64,000 bases of DNA from Ignavibacteriales bacterium. Lineage in GTDB: Bacteria; Bacteroidota; Ignavibacteria; UBA10030; SZUA-254. Below, one piece after another: positions 21,035 through 30,708 of the stretch (position 1 is the stretch's first letter; each line of letters starts with the position of its first letter). The notes beneath the pieces were generated by a model. The model did no database searches, was not told the DNA's origin, and saw nothing but the letters and a program-made list of their open reading frames with translations. Made by a program: the position numbers and the translations under genes. The DNA lies in the NCBI GenBank assembly GCA_016218025.1, contig JACRFD010000044.1:1-64000 (forward strand), written 5' to 3'.

Positions 21035-21958
21035 GTGTATTTTAACAATCCAGATACAATTAGCACGATAATTTCGGGGCACGATACATTGCATGCCGTT
21101 GCTCAATCAGGTGCACATGGAGGAGGAGGTGGAAATCTTTTCACAGGCTTGCTCCACCATGTATATGATTCGAATGAACTAGATTTACCTTTCCTAGGAA
21201 AAATTGAATTACCCCATTTTCAACCGATTCATGTCGGTGGTTTGACTTTAGATTTTTCAATTACAAAGCATGTTGTTTTTCTTTGGGTTGCTGCAGTTAT
21301 CTTGATTGTCTTTGCTATAGTTGCGGCACAGAAAAATAAAAAGAATCCGATTCCGAAAGGATTTGGTAACCTGGTTGAAGTTTTCGTTTTGTTCATACGT
21401 GATGAAGTGGCAGTACCGAATATGGGGCCAGGGGGCGTGAAATATCTTCCATATCTGCTTACTACATTTTTCTTCATTTTGATAATGAATCTTTCGGGAC
21501 TTGTTCCATATGGTGCCACTGCAACAGGAAACATCAGTGTTACTGCTGGACTTGCGATAATCGCATTTTTTATGATACAAATCTCTGCAATCAGGTCTCA
21601 AGGTTTAGGTCATTATCTGAAACATCTCACGGGTGGAGTGCACTGGGCTTTGTGGCCTATAATGATTCCTATTGAAGTTCTTGGCTTATTCACCAAACCA
21701 TTTGCATTAATGGTACGTTTATTTGCCAACATGATCGGTGGTCACATTGTTATTGTATCGCTCATCGGTCTGATATTTATTTTTCAATCTTGGTTCATCG
21801 CTCCAGTACCGATTATTTTTGTACTCGGAATCAATATGCTCGAACTTTTCGTGGCATTTTTACAAGCATATATTTTTACAATGCTGACTTCTCTATTCAT
21901 GGGTCTTGGTATGCAAGCGGCTCATGAAGATGGCGAGCAGCACGAACATGGACATTAA
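21035..21958 (+). CDS. atpB: ATP synthase F0 subunit a
   Basis: PFALMVRLFANMIGGHIVI, LELFVAFLQAYIFTMLTSLF; GTG start. Confidence 0.96.
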   Translation: MYFNNPDTISTIISGHDTLHAVAQSGAHGGGGGNLFTGLLHHVYDSNELDLPFLGKIELPHFQPIHVGGLTLDFSITKHVVFLWVAAVILIVFAIVAAQKNKKNPIPKGFGNLVEVFVLFIRDEVAVPNMGPGGVKYLPYLLTTFFFILIMNLSGLVPYGATATGNISVTAGLAIIAFFMIQISAIRSQGLGHYLKHLTGGVHWALWPIMIPIEVLGLFTKPFALMVRLFANMIGGHIVIVSLIGLIFIFQSWFIAPVPIIFVLGINMLELFVAFLQAYIFTMLTSLFMGLGMQAAHEDGEQHEHGH

Positions 21959-22000
21959 TTATTATATAAATTATTAATCTATCATTACAGGAGATAAAGA

Positions 22001-22228
22001 ATGGAAGCAAACGCATTAGGATATCTTGCAGCAGGCATAGGCGCCGGTATTACAGTAATTGGTGCTGGACTCGGAATCGGTAAACTCGCCGCAGCAGCAA
22101 TGGAAGCCTCGGGACGTCAACCGGAAGTTGCAGGACAAGTGAGAACCTCTATGCTGATCGCCGCAGCTCTGATCGAAGGTGCAACCTTCTTCGCTTTAGC
22201 GATTTGCATTATTTTAGCTACAAAATAA
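22001..22228 (+). CDS. atpE: ATP synthase F0 subunit c
   Basis: GAGLGIGKLAAAAMEASGRQPE ... LIEGATFFALAICIIL. Confidence 0.97.
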   Translation: MEANALGYLAAGIGAGITVIGAGLGIGKLAAAAMEASGRQPEVAGQVRTSMLIAAALIEGATFFALAICIILATK

Positions 22229-22238
22229 CAGGACATAT

Positions 22239-22724
22239 ATGCTTAATCCGAATCCCGGACTTATAATCTGGACGATTATAACATTCGTTCTTCTTTTAAT
22301 AATTTTGAAGAAGTTCGCGTGGAAGCCCCTTCTCGGCAGTTTACATCAACGGGAAGATAGTGTTCGTAACTCCATCGAGCGTGCCGAACTTGCAAAAAAT
22401 GAGGCTGAAAAATTATTGGAAGAAAATAAAAAACAACTTGAACGAGCTGAACAAGAAGGCAGAAAAATTTTAAATGAAAATCGTGCTCTTGCCGAAAAGT
22501 TGAAAGAAGAAATAATCGAAAAGGCAAACCAGCAATCGAAAAAAATGATCGAGATGGCGAAACAGGAAATCGAGCGAGATAAAGATGCAGCCCTTGTTTC
22601 TTTACGAGGCGAAGTTGCAAACCTCGCAATTCAAGCCGCCGGTAAAATACTTGACGAGACTCTCGACGAGAATAAACACCGCAAATTGGTTGATTCTTAT
22701 TTAAAAGGATTGCCTAAGAACTGA
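22239..22724 (+). CDS. atpF: ATP synthase F0 subunit b
   Basis: N-terminal TM plus long charged coiled coil, operon position. Confidence 0.95.
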   Translation: MLNPNPGLIIWTIITFVLLLIILKKFAWKPLLGSLHQREDSVRNSIERAELAKNEAEKLLEENKKQLERAEQEGRKILNENRALAEKLKEEIIEKANQQSKKMIEMAKQEIERDKDAALVSLRGEVANLAIQAAGKILDETLDENKHRKLVDSYLKGLPKN

Positions 22725-22730
22725 GGATTA

Positions 22731-23276
22731 ATGAGAGAAGTTAGAACAGCCCAGCGTTACGCCCGTGCCATTATCGAATTATCTGACGAGATGAAAAATC
22801 TCGATACATTATTTCGAGATTTCGAGCTACTTAATTCTATAATTCTGAATGTACGGGAGTTTAAACTTTTACTCAATAATCCGGTTATTAACACGGAGAA
22901 GAAAAAGCGATTACTGTCGGAATTGTTAAAAGATAAAGTCAGTGAACTCACTATGAAATTCTTGTTGATTCTCACGACGAAGAACCGTGAAGGATTGTTG
23001 CCCGATATCATACACGAATTCTTCACGATGCGTGATGAAAAATTAGGAATTTTGAATGTTAGCGTTCAAACGGCTGTTCCATTTTCAAGCAGTCAGCAAG
23101 ATAGCTTAGTTCGTCAATTAGGTTCGATCACTAAGATGAAAGTAAAAATAAAATATAATCTCGATCAATCCATTCGCGGTGGATTTAAAGTTCAATATCA
23201 GGATACGGTTTGGGATGCAAGTGTTCAGCATCAACTTGACCTTTTGCGAAAACGATTCGCAGAAGGAACAGTTTAA
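22731..23276 (+). CDS. atpH: ATP synthase F1 subunit delta
   Basis: AQRYARAI..., operon position. Confidence 0.94.
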   Translation: MREVRTAQRYARAIIELSDEMKNLDTLFRDFELLNSIILNVREFKLLLNNPVINTEKKKRLLSELLKDKVSELTMKFLLILTTKNREGLLPDIIHEFFTMRDEKLGILNVSVQTAVPFSSSQQDSLVRQLGSITKMKVKIKYNLDQSIRGGFKVQYQDTVWDASVQHQLDLLRKRFAEGTV

Positions 23277-23299
23277 AATAAAATTAGAAGGATATTTAA

Positions 23300-24844
23300 A
23301 TGGCAGAAGTTAGACCCGATGAAGTTTCCGCAATATTAAGAAAACAACTTTCCGGTTTCGAAAAAGAAGTTGATATTTATGACGTAGGAACCGTGCTTCA
23401 GGTTGGTGATGGTATAGCACGCGTTTACGGCTTATCGAAGGTGATGGCTAGCGAACTGGTTGAGTTCCCTCACGGTGTTTTCGGTATGGTGTTGAATCTT
23501 GAAGAGGATAATGTGGGCTGCATCCTTTTCGGCGAAAGTACGATGATCAAAGAAGGTGATACGGTAAAACGCACTGGTCGCGTCGCATCGATGCAGGTAG
23601 GTGAACAAATGTTAGGAAGGGTAATCAACCCTCTTGGTCAGCCCATAGATGAACGTGGACCAATCAAGACTGATAAGTTTCTTCCGATAGAACGAAAGGC
23701 ACTCGGTGTCATTCAACGCCAACCGGTCAAAGAACCTCTCCAAACCGGAATCAAAGCAGTTGATGCAATGATCCCGATAGGACGTGGTCAGCGCGAATTA
23801 ATAATCGGCGACAGACAAACCGGCAAAACTGCCATTGCCATAGATGCAATCATTAATCAGAAATATACTCATACAGAAGAAGCTAAACGATCAGGCGTGA
23901 AACCAATGTACTGTATTTATGTTGCGATCGGACAAAAAGGGTCAACTGTTGCACAAGTTGTGGCAAAGCTTCAGGAAGAAGGTGCCATGGATTATACAAC
24001 GGTGATTACGGCTACAGCCAGCGATCCATCCCCACTTCAGTTTATTGCTCCCTATGCCGGAGCCACGCTTGGTGAGTTTTTCAGGGATAGTGGACGACAT
24101 GCTTTAGTTATATATGACGACTTATCCAAACATGCACAAGCTTATCGACAGGTTTCCTTGTTGTTAAGAAGACCACCGGGACGTGAAGCATATCCGGGTG
24201 ATGTTTTTTACCTGCATTCACGTTTATTAGAACGTGCTTCGAAACTGAGCGAAGATATTGGTGGCGGAAGTTTAACAGCTCTTCCAGTAATTGAAACTCA
24301 AGCCGGTGACGTTTCTGCATATATTCCTACAAACGTAATTTCAATTACCGACGGACAAATATATCTCGAACCAAATCTATTTAATTCAGGCGTTAGGCCT
24401 GCCATCAACGTTGGAATCTCAGTATCGCGTGTGGGTGGAAATGCCCAGATCAAAGCGATGAAAAAGGTTGCCGGCAGATTGCGGTTAGATCTCGCTCAAT
24501 ACCGTGAGTTGGAGGCATTTGCCAAATTCGGTTCTGATCTCGATAAGGCGACTCAACAGCAATTGCGGCGCGGAGCGAGATTAGTTGAACTGCTCAAGCA
24601 GGGACAATTTGTTCCCATGCCTGTTGAAAAGCAAGTAGTGAGTATTTTTTCAGGTACAAATGGATATCTTGATGAAGTTGAATTAGCAGATGTTCAACGA
24701 TTTGAAAAAGAATTCTTAGAGATGATGGAGATAAAACACCGCGATCTTCTGAATAAAATTGCAGAGACAAAAGATCTTGCCGACGATATTCAAAAGAAAC
24801 TTCACGAAATCCTTAAAGAGTTCACATCAGTTTTTAAGAAATAA
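23300..24844 (+). CDS. atpA: ATP synthase F1 subunit alpha
   Basis: [34 protein letters not shown]. Confidence 0.98.
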   Translation: MAEVRPDEVSAILRKQLSGFEKEVDIYDVGTVLQVGDGIARVYGLSKVMASELVEFPHGVFGMVLNLEEDNVGCILFGESTMIKEGDTVKRTGRVASMQVGEQMLGRVINPLGQPIDERGPIKTDKFLPIERKALGVIQRQPVKEPLQTGIKAVDAMIPIGRGQRELIIGDRQTGKTAIAIDAIINQKYTHTEEAKRSGVKPMYCIYVAIGQKGSTVAQVVAKLQEEGAMDYTTVITATASDPSPLQFIAPYAGATLGEFFRDSGRHALVIYDDLSKHAQAYRQVSLLLRRPPGREAYPGDVFYLHSRLLERASKLSEDIGGGSLTALPVIETQAGDVSAYIPTNVISITDGQIYLEPNLFNSGVRPAINVGISVSRVGGNAQIKAMKKVAGRLRLDLAQYRELEAFAKFGSDLDKATQQQLRRGARLVELLKQGQFVPMPVEKQVVSIFSGTNGYLDEVELADVQRFEKEFLEMMEIKHRDLLNKIAETKDLADDIQKKLHEILKEFTSVFKK

Positions 24845-24850
24845 TTATAG

Positions 24851-25744
24851 ATGGCAACACTCAGAGAAATCCGACGACGCATAAGCGGTGTAAAGAACAC
24901 ACAAAAAATTACAAAGGCGATGAAGATGGTTGCCGCCGCAAAACTTCGCCGCGCTCAGGATGCAGTAGTTTCCGCCCGTCCATATGCAAAGAAATTGAAA
25001 GAACTTCTTCATAATCTCGGTTCAGTTTCTGAGGTGATTGCCAATCCGCTTTTTACAGAGCGTGAAGTAAAGTCGGTTGCAATTCTGGTGGTAACCGCCG
25101 ATCGCGGACTTTGTGGTGCGTTTAATTCAAATATAATCAGAACCACAGTTAATCATATTCACAATAATTATGCGAAATTACATTCCGAAGGAAAGGTGAA
25201 GCTGATCTGCATCGGGAGAAAGGGCGCGGAATTTTTCGGTAAGAATAATTATCAATTGAAAAATAAATACACCGGAATTTATGGGAGTTTGCATTATTCT
25301 CACGCTGTAACGATAACAGATGAAATCGTTCAGGGATTCAATTTGTTTGAATTCGATAAGGTTGAAATAATCTATAATGAATTCAAATCGATTATTCAGC
25401 AACGAATTGTAACGGATCAAATCATACCTATAAAATCTCTACCAGTTGATAAAGGAAAGCAAGCTGGGCAGAAGATAAACAGCAATTATATTTATGAGCC
25501 ATCAAGCGAAGCGATTTTGAATTCACTCATTCCAAAACATTTAACTTTTCAAGTCTGGCATGCACTTCTCGAATCCAATGCATCGGAGCAAGGGGCAAGA
25601 ATGTCAGCCATGGATAATGCAACCTCGAACGCTTCCGACATGATAAAATCTCTCCAACTATCATATAATAAAGCCCGACAATCATCAATTACAAAAGAAT
25701 TGTTGGAAATTGTCAGCGGGGCTGAAGCACTAAAAGCCAGGTAA
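24851..25744 (+). CDS. atpG: ATP synthase F1 subunit gamma
   Basis: EIRRRISGVKNTQKITKAMKMVAAAKLRRAQ, SEQGARMSAMDNATSNA. Confidence 0.97.
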   Translation: MATLREIRRRISGVKNTQKITKAMKMVAAAKLRRAQDAVVSARPYAKKLKELLHNLGSVSEVIANPLFTEREVKSVAILVVTADRGLCGAFNSNIIRTTVNHIHNNYAKLHSEGKVKLICIGRKGAEFFGKNNYQLKNKYTGIYGSLHYSHAVTITDEIVQGFNLFEFDKVEIIYNEFKSIIQQRIVTDQIIPIKSLPVDKGKQAGQKINSNYIYEPSSEAILNSLIPKHLTFQVWHALLESNASEQGARMSAMDNATSNASDMIKSLQLSYNKARQSSITKELLEIVSGAEALKAR

Positions 25745-25834
25745 TTTATCCTCCCACAATAAATTTGGTTTTCTTTTTTATCATCGTTAGATTGATTTAA
25801 CACCTAATCCACTGATATGATTATAAGGATTATT

Positions 25835-28255
25835 ATGAAAACCCGCATTTTTAATCTTGCTATATTTTACCTCGTTTTTCTTACATCCATTTTTTCGCAA
25901 GACGAAAAAATCCCTTTAGAAAAGAAGGATTTGTTCTTTCGTGAAAAGAGTCGCTACCAAACTCTCTTTCTTCAAGAACCAACTAAATCTATGTCAACCT
26001 CTGCAATTGATGTAACCTATTACGGACTTGATTTAACAATCACAACTGCCCCTCAATATCTCCGGGGTAAAGTGAAGATGAATGCAATTTGCAGACAAAA
26101 TAATTTAGCCGTTCTATCACTCGATTTAATGAATGCTCTCACTGTAGATTCTGTTTTTGTTGGAGGGGTCAAGAGTTCCAAAATTCAATACACTTCTTTC
26201 TTTGATATCACTTTAGATCACTTATATTCTGACGGTGAGATGATTGAAGTTGAAATTTATTATCAGGGTGTTCCCGGAAGCAGCGGATTCGGAAGTTTTG
26301 AATTTTCTTCTCACTCATCCGTTCCGTGGGTTTGGACTTTAAGCGAACCATACGGCGCCAAAGATTGGTGGCCCTGCAACGATCATCCAAGCGATAAAGC
26401 CGACTCTGCTGATATAACAGTAACAACAAATTCATCGTATAAAGTCGGGGCAAATGGTAAACTTCTTTCAGTAATTGATAATGGCGATGGTACTTCAACA
26501 CATCATTGGAAAACAAATTATCCTATTTCAACATATCTTATCTCCATCGCTTTAACTAATTATTCACAATTTTCAAATTGGTTTAAATATACACCGACCG
26601 ATTCAATGGAGGTATTGAATTATGTTTTACCGGAAAATCTGTCGTCAGCAATGAGCGGTTTACCGGTTGCTGTTACCGGATTACAAATATTCTCCGATAT
26701 GTTTGGACTCTACCCATTTATAAATGAAAAGATGGGACATGCACAATTCGGATGGGGTGGTGGTATGGAGCATCAGACGATGACTTATTTAGGCGGCTTT
26801 AGTGAGGGATTGGTAATACATGAATTAGCCCATCAATGGTTCGGTGATATGATAACTTGCAGAACGTGGCCCGACTTATGGCTTAACGAAGGATTTGCTA
26901 CCTACTGCGAAGCGCTTTACAACGAAAAGAAATATGGATTCGCGTCGTATCAAAGTTCCATGAACAGTGAAATGACGAGTGCAAAATCAACTACCGCCAG
27001 ACTCTACCTTTCTGATACATCCAGTGTTGGAAGTATGTTCGGATATAGCTTGGTATATGCGAAAGGAGCAACGGTATTGCATATGCTGCGGCATGTTGTT
27101 GGTGACAGCGCTTTCTTCCGCGCGATGTACAGTTATGCGAATGATCCGCGGTTTAAATATGGTACTGCTTCCACACCAGATTTGAAATCTGTTTTTGAAA
27201 CAGAATCTGGAATGGATTTGAATTTCTTTTTCGATGAATGGGTTTATGGGACAAGATATCCTCGTTATAGTTACGGCTGGACTTCACAACCAACGGCTGG
27301 AGGGTATAATGTAACATTCGGATTAACTCAAACAACTGGTACAACTAACCCTGCATTTTTTACGATGCCGATAGATCTTAAAATTTACGGTGCCGGATGG
27401 GATACAACGGTAGTCATTTTCAACAATCTTCAAACACAAACATTCGAAATTGATATTTCGCATCAGTCTACATCTTTACAGTTTGATCCGATGAATTGGA
27501 TTTTGAAAACAAAAGATTCCTTAAAGACCTTCACTGTCTCGAGTATCTCGCGAAATTTTCAGAATGTCATGGTTAATTTTTCAAAACTTGATAGTGTCAC
27601 AGTCTTTAATACAGGCTTGACAACTCTTGACATAAGTTCTATTCTCTCGGATAATTTGGATTATACAATACAACCTACGAGTGCATCAATTCTACCCGGT
27701 GGTAATCAAAAATTTTATATCAATTTTATACCGTCAAATTCGGGAATCCGGACAGGGAAAATATATTTTTATCATAACGCTCCCACTTCACCCGATCAAG
27801 TTACGGTTACCGGGACAGGTTTTCAGGCAACATCAAAAGTTACAAAGGGCTGGAATATGGTCTCAATACCTTTCAATGCCTCCGACCAAAGATGCGAAAT
27901 ATTATTCCCCGGTACAAGCGGACCGGCATTCATGTACGATGGAGTTTCCGGTTATGTTGTAAAAGATACATTAATCCCCGGTGCCGGCTATTGGTTGAAG
28001 TATGGTGACAGCGACACAATCTATCATCAAGGATTTCCACCTCCAATCGACACGATTGATATTCATGATGGATGGAATATGGTGGGATCGTCATTAGATA
28101 CAATCACTGTCTCAAATATTATTTCAATACCGGAAGGTATAATTATATCGCCGTACTTTGGATTCGATTCAACATATTTTATTGCCGAGAAGTTGATGGT
28201 AGGGAAGTCGTACTGGGTAAAATCAAACGGGTCAGGGAAAATAATCTTGAAGTAG
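25835..28255 (+). CDS. Secreted M1-family metallopeptidase with C-terminal ASH-like domain and two-part GWNMV module
   Basis: VIHELAHQWFGDMITCRTWPDLWLNEGFATYCEAL; signal peptide; ATG 25835 likely start. Confidence 0.93.
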   Translation: MKTRIFNLAIFYLVFLTSIFSQDEKIPLEKKDLFFREKSRYQTLFLQEPTKSMSTSAIDVTYYGLDLTITTAPQYLRGKVKMNAICRQNNLAVLSLDLMNALTVDSVFVGGVKSSKIQYTSFFDITLDHLYSDGEMIEVEIYYQGVPGSSGFGSFEFSSHSSVPWVWTLSEPYGAKDWWPCNDHPSDKADSADITVTTNSSYKVGANGKLLSVIDNGDGTSTHHWKTNYPISTYLISIALTNYSQFSNWFKYTPTDSMEVLNYVLPENLSSAMSGLPVAVTGLQIFSDMFGLYPFINEKMGHAQFGWGGGMEHQTMTYLGGFSEGLVIHELAHQWFGDMITCRTWPDLWLNEGFATYCEALYNEKKYGFASYQSSMNSEMTSAKSTTARLYLSDTSSVGSMFGYSLVYAKGATVLHMLRHVVGDSAFFRAMYSYANDPRFKYGTASTPDLKSVFETESGMDLNFFFDEWVYGTRYPRYSYGWTSQPTAGGYNVTFGLTQTTGTTNPAFFTMPIDLKIYGAGWDTTVVIFNNLQTQTFEIDISHQSTSLQFDPMNWILKTKDSLKTFTVSSISRNFQNVMVNFSKLDSVTVFNTGLTTLDISSILSDNLDYTIQPTSASILPGGNQKFYINFIPSNSGIRTGKIYFYHNAPTSPDQVTVTGTGFQATSKVTKGWNMVSIPFNASDQRCEILFPGTSGPAFMYDGVSGYVVKDTLIPGAGYWLKYGDSDTIYHQGFPPPIDTIDIHDGWNMVGSSLDTITVSNIISIPEGIIISPYFGFDSTYFIAEKLMVGKSYWVKSNGSGKIILK

Positions 28256-28327
28256 AATTTTTATGATTATAATTTAAGGTTATGAAAGATCAATTTTAAA
28301 TATCCTAACAAATAATGCCGATAACCT

Positions 28328-28344
28328 AACGCTAAAAGCGTTTT
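28328..28344 (+). terminator. Short terminator-like hairpin after M1 peptidase
   Basis: AACGCT-aaa-AGCGTT-TT. Confidence 0.4.
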
Positions 28345-28354
28345 AATTTGATTC

Positions 28355-28383
28355 TTGCTTCAAACCTAATTTTTCCGTAAATT
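28355..28383 (+). promoter_or_regulatory. Candidate promoter TTGCTT-N17-TAAATT upstream of ffh
   Basis: 17-bp spaced hexamers. Confidence 0.4.
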
Positions 28384-28402
28384 TATACCGTTTTTAAATA
28401 TG

Positions 28403-28446
28403 AACGCCGCTCCAGAACCCCCGAATTTGGGCTGGAAGGCGTTTTT
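28403..28446 (+). terminator. Intrinsic terminator/attenuator-like hairpin in ffh leader
   Basis: AACGCC-gc-TCCA-...CCC..GGG..TGGA-a-GGCGTTTTTT; 40 nt before ffh GTG. Confidence 0.65.
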
Positions 28447-28485
28447 TATCTCATTCTTGAAGGTATTTGCCATTAGGTTATCCCT

Positions 28486-29811
28486 GTGTTTGAAGAATTA
28501 TCACAAAAATTAGAAACTGTTTTTAAGAAAATTCGCGGACAGGGAAGAATTACCGAAGCAAATGTGGGTGAGTCGCTTCGCGAAGTACGCAGGATTTTGT
28601 TGGATGCCGACGTTAATTATAAAGTCGTCAAACAATTTATTGATGACGTACAAAAGCGGTCTGTAGGTCAGGAAGTTCTCACGAGCATTACTCCGGGTCA
28701 GCTTATCGTAAAAATAATTTTCGATGAGCTTGTCAAGCTGATGGGAACAACACAAGCTGAGATCAAATATTCCTCGCTGCCGCCAACGGTTATTATGGTT
28801 GCGGGACTTCAAGGATCCGGCAAGACAACATTTTGTGCAAAGCTTGCAAATCATTTGAAGGGTAAAGGTCGCTACCCAATGCTTGTTGCTGCGGACGTTT
28901 ACAGGCCGGCAGCAATAGATCAGCTTGAGATGCTGGCAAAGCAAATTCAGATTCCTGTAGTAGCTGAACGCGGTCGGGGTGCCGTAGATATTGCCGTTGA
29001 TTCTATTGATAGGGCAAGGAAAGCCGCCCGTGATGTGGTGATAATAGATACCGCAGGTAGAATGCATATCGATGAAGAGATGATGCAGGAAGTTGCCACG
29101 ATCAAAACAAAAGTGTCTCCGCACGAGATATTGTTTGTTGTTGATTCGATGACAGGACAGGATGCTGTGAACACCGCGAAAGCATTTCACGACCGTTTGA
29201 ATTTCGACGGTGTGGTACTGACAAAACTTGATGGTGATACCCGCGGTGGTGCGGCAATTTCGATTCGCGCAGTCGTGTCAAAACCGATTAAGTTTGTTGG
29301 CGTTGGCGAGAAGCTGGATGCGCTTGAAGTCTTTCACCCTGATCGGATGGCGACACGAATTCTCGGTATGGGTGATATTGTTACGCTCGTTGAAAAGGCA
29401 CAAGAAAGATTTGACGAGCATAAAGCAAAGAAATTAGAAGAAAAATTAAGAAAGTCTCAATTCACCTTTGAAGATTTTCTGGATCAGCTTCATGAAATTA
29501 AAAAGATGGGATCGATCCAGCAATTGATGAATATGATCCCGGGAATGAATAAGTTACCGGCGAACGCAAGTGTTGATGAAAAAGGACTTGTTCGTGTTGA
29601 AGCAATTATTCAATCTATGACCAAGGTTGAAAGGCAAAAACCTCAGATCATAAATGGTGAAAGAAGGAAGCGAATTGCTGCCGGAAGCGGAACTTCAATT
29701 CAGGAAGTAAATAAAGTTTTAAAACAATTCAGCGATATGCAGCGTATGATGAAAACATTTTCGAAGGGTAAATTACCGAGAATGTTTCGTGGAATGCAGA
29801 TACCGCAATAG
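28486..29811 (+). CDS. ffh: Signal recognition particle protein Ffh
   Basis: GLQGSGKTTFCAKLA, DTAGRMHIDEEMM, Met-rich M domain GMNKLP; GTG start. Confidence 0.98.
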   Translation: MFEELSQKLETVFKKIRGQGRITEANVGESLREVRRILLDADVNYKVVKQFIDDVQKRSVGQEVLTSITPGQLIVKIIFDELVKLMGTTQAEIKYSSLPPTVIMVAGLQGSGKTTFCAKLANHLKGKGRYPMLVAADVYRPAAIDQLEMLAKQIQIPVVAERGRGAVDIAVDSIDRARKAARDVVIIDTAGRMHIDEEMMQEVATIKTKVSPHEILFVVDSMTGQDAVNTAKAFHDRLNFDGVVLTKLDGDTRGGAAISIRAVVSKPIKFVGVGEKLDALEVFHPDRMATRILGMGDIVTLVEKAQERFDEHKAKKLEEKLRKSQFTFEDFLDQLHEIKKMGSIQQLMNMIPGMNKLPANASVDEKGLVRVEAIIQSMTKVERQKPQIINGERRKRIAAGSGTSIQEVNKVLKQFSDMQRMMKTFSKGKLPRMFRGMQIPQ

Positions 29812-29853
29812 ATTTTAAATTACGATATAATAAACAAAAAATAGGAGTACACA

Positions 29854-30294
29854 TTGGTTAAGTTACGATTACGGCGCATTGGAAAAAAGAAAAAGCCGAT
29901 TTATAAAATCGTAGCGGCAGATTCTCGGAACGCAAGAACCGGGAAGTTCATTGAAGCAGTGGGGCAATATAATCCTCTGCTCAATCCGATCGGCATCGAA
30001 GTAAATGAAACGCGGCTCTTCAATTGGCTGAAGCGCGGCGCCGAGCCGACCGATACTGTCCGGAGTTTATTGAAACGAAAAGGCCTTTGGTTGAAATGGC
30101 GTCTTGTGAAAAAAGGCGTTGATGAACCAACTATGGTTGCCGAGCTTGAAAAATGGCAAATGCAGCAGGCCGAAAAATTAACGCGTGAAGCGGCAAAGAA
30201 AGCCCGCCGGAAAGAAGCTATTCGAAAGAAAAGAAAAGCTGTTGAAACTCCGGCTGCTGCACCTGCACCCGTTGTTGAAACTCCAGCAACCTGA
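29854..30294 (+). CDS. rpsP: 30S ribosomal protein S16
   Basis: VKLRLRRIGKKKKPIYKIVAADSRNARTGKFIE; TTG start. Confidence 0.97.
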   Translation: MVKLRLRRIGKKKKPIYKIVAADSRNARTGKFIEAVGQYNPLLNPIGIEVNETRLFNWLKRGAEPTDTVRSLLKRKGLWLKWRLVKKGVDEPTMVAELEKWQMQQAEKLTREAAKKARRKEAIRKKRKAVETPAAAPAPVVETPAT

Positions 30295-30340
30295 TATTTA
30301 TAAAAGAGTTTTGTAACTTCTAATTCATAAACTCAAAACT

Positions 30341-30446
30341 GAAACCATCCCGCAGTAGTCGGTGTGAGGGATCTCGTGGATACGATGGTGGTTAGTGTGG
30401 TAAGATCGTTGAGATTCGATGGTGTGACGCAAGAATGGAGGTCACA
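30341..30446 (+). promoter_or_regulatory. Putative structured leader RNA with duplicated ~34-nt unit before khpA
   Basis: GTGTG-N-GATC-N9-CGATGGTG occurs twice 33-34 nt apart; single upstream ACCATC; GTGAC/GTCAC flank SD and start. Confidence 0.45.
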
Positions 30447-30676
30447 TGAAAGAATTCGTCGAATACATTGCAAGACAACTTGTCGATCAACCCGATGGAG
30501 TGGTGATTGAAGAAGAGATGAAGAATGATAAACTCATCCTCAAACTCAAAGTCCAACAGTCGGATGTCGGAAAGGTCATCGGTAAAAGAGGAAGAACAGC
30601 TTTTGCTCTACGGACACTTGCAGCGGCAGTCGGAAAAAAATACGGTAAAAAAGTCGCAGTCGAAGTGGTTGATTAG
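30446..30676 (+). CDS. khpA: KH-domain RNA-binding protein KhpA
   Basis: VGKVIGKRGRTAFALRTL KH GxxG motif, rpsP-khpA-rimM synteny. Confidence 0.95.
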   Translation: MKEFVEYIARQLVDQPDGVVIEEEMKNDKLILKLKVQQSDVGKVIGKRGRTAFALRTLAAAVGKKYGKKVAVEVVD

Positions 30677-30708
30677 TCGCTCAAAACAATTCTCTTTAGG
30701 AGAATATT

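Noticed and set aside
28404-28446. SRP (4.5S) RNA gene next to ffh
   Set aside because: No conserved helix-8 GGAAGG/AGCAGCC-type motif arrangement; the hairpin plus T-run fits a terminator better
28510-29190. 226-aa antisense ORF opposite ffh
   Set aside because: Antisense to a highly conserved gene, no recognisable family; open frame explained by ffh codon bias
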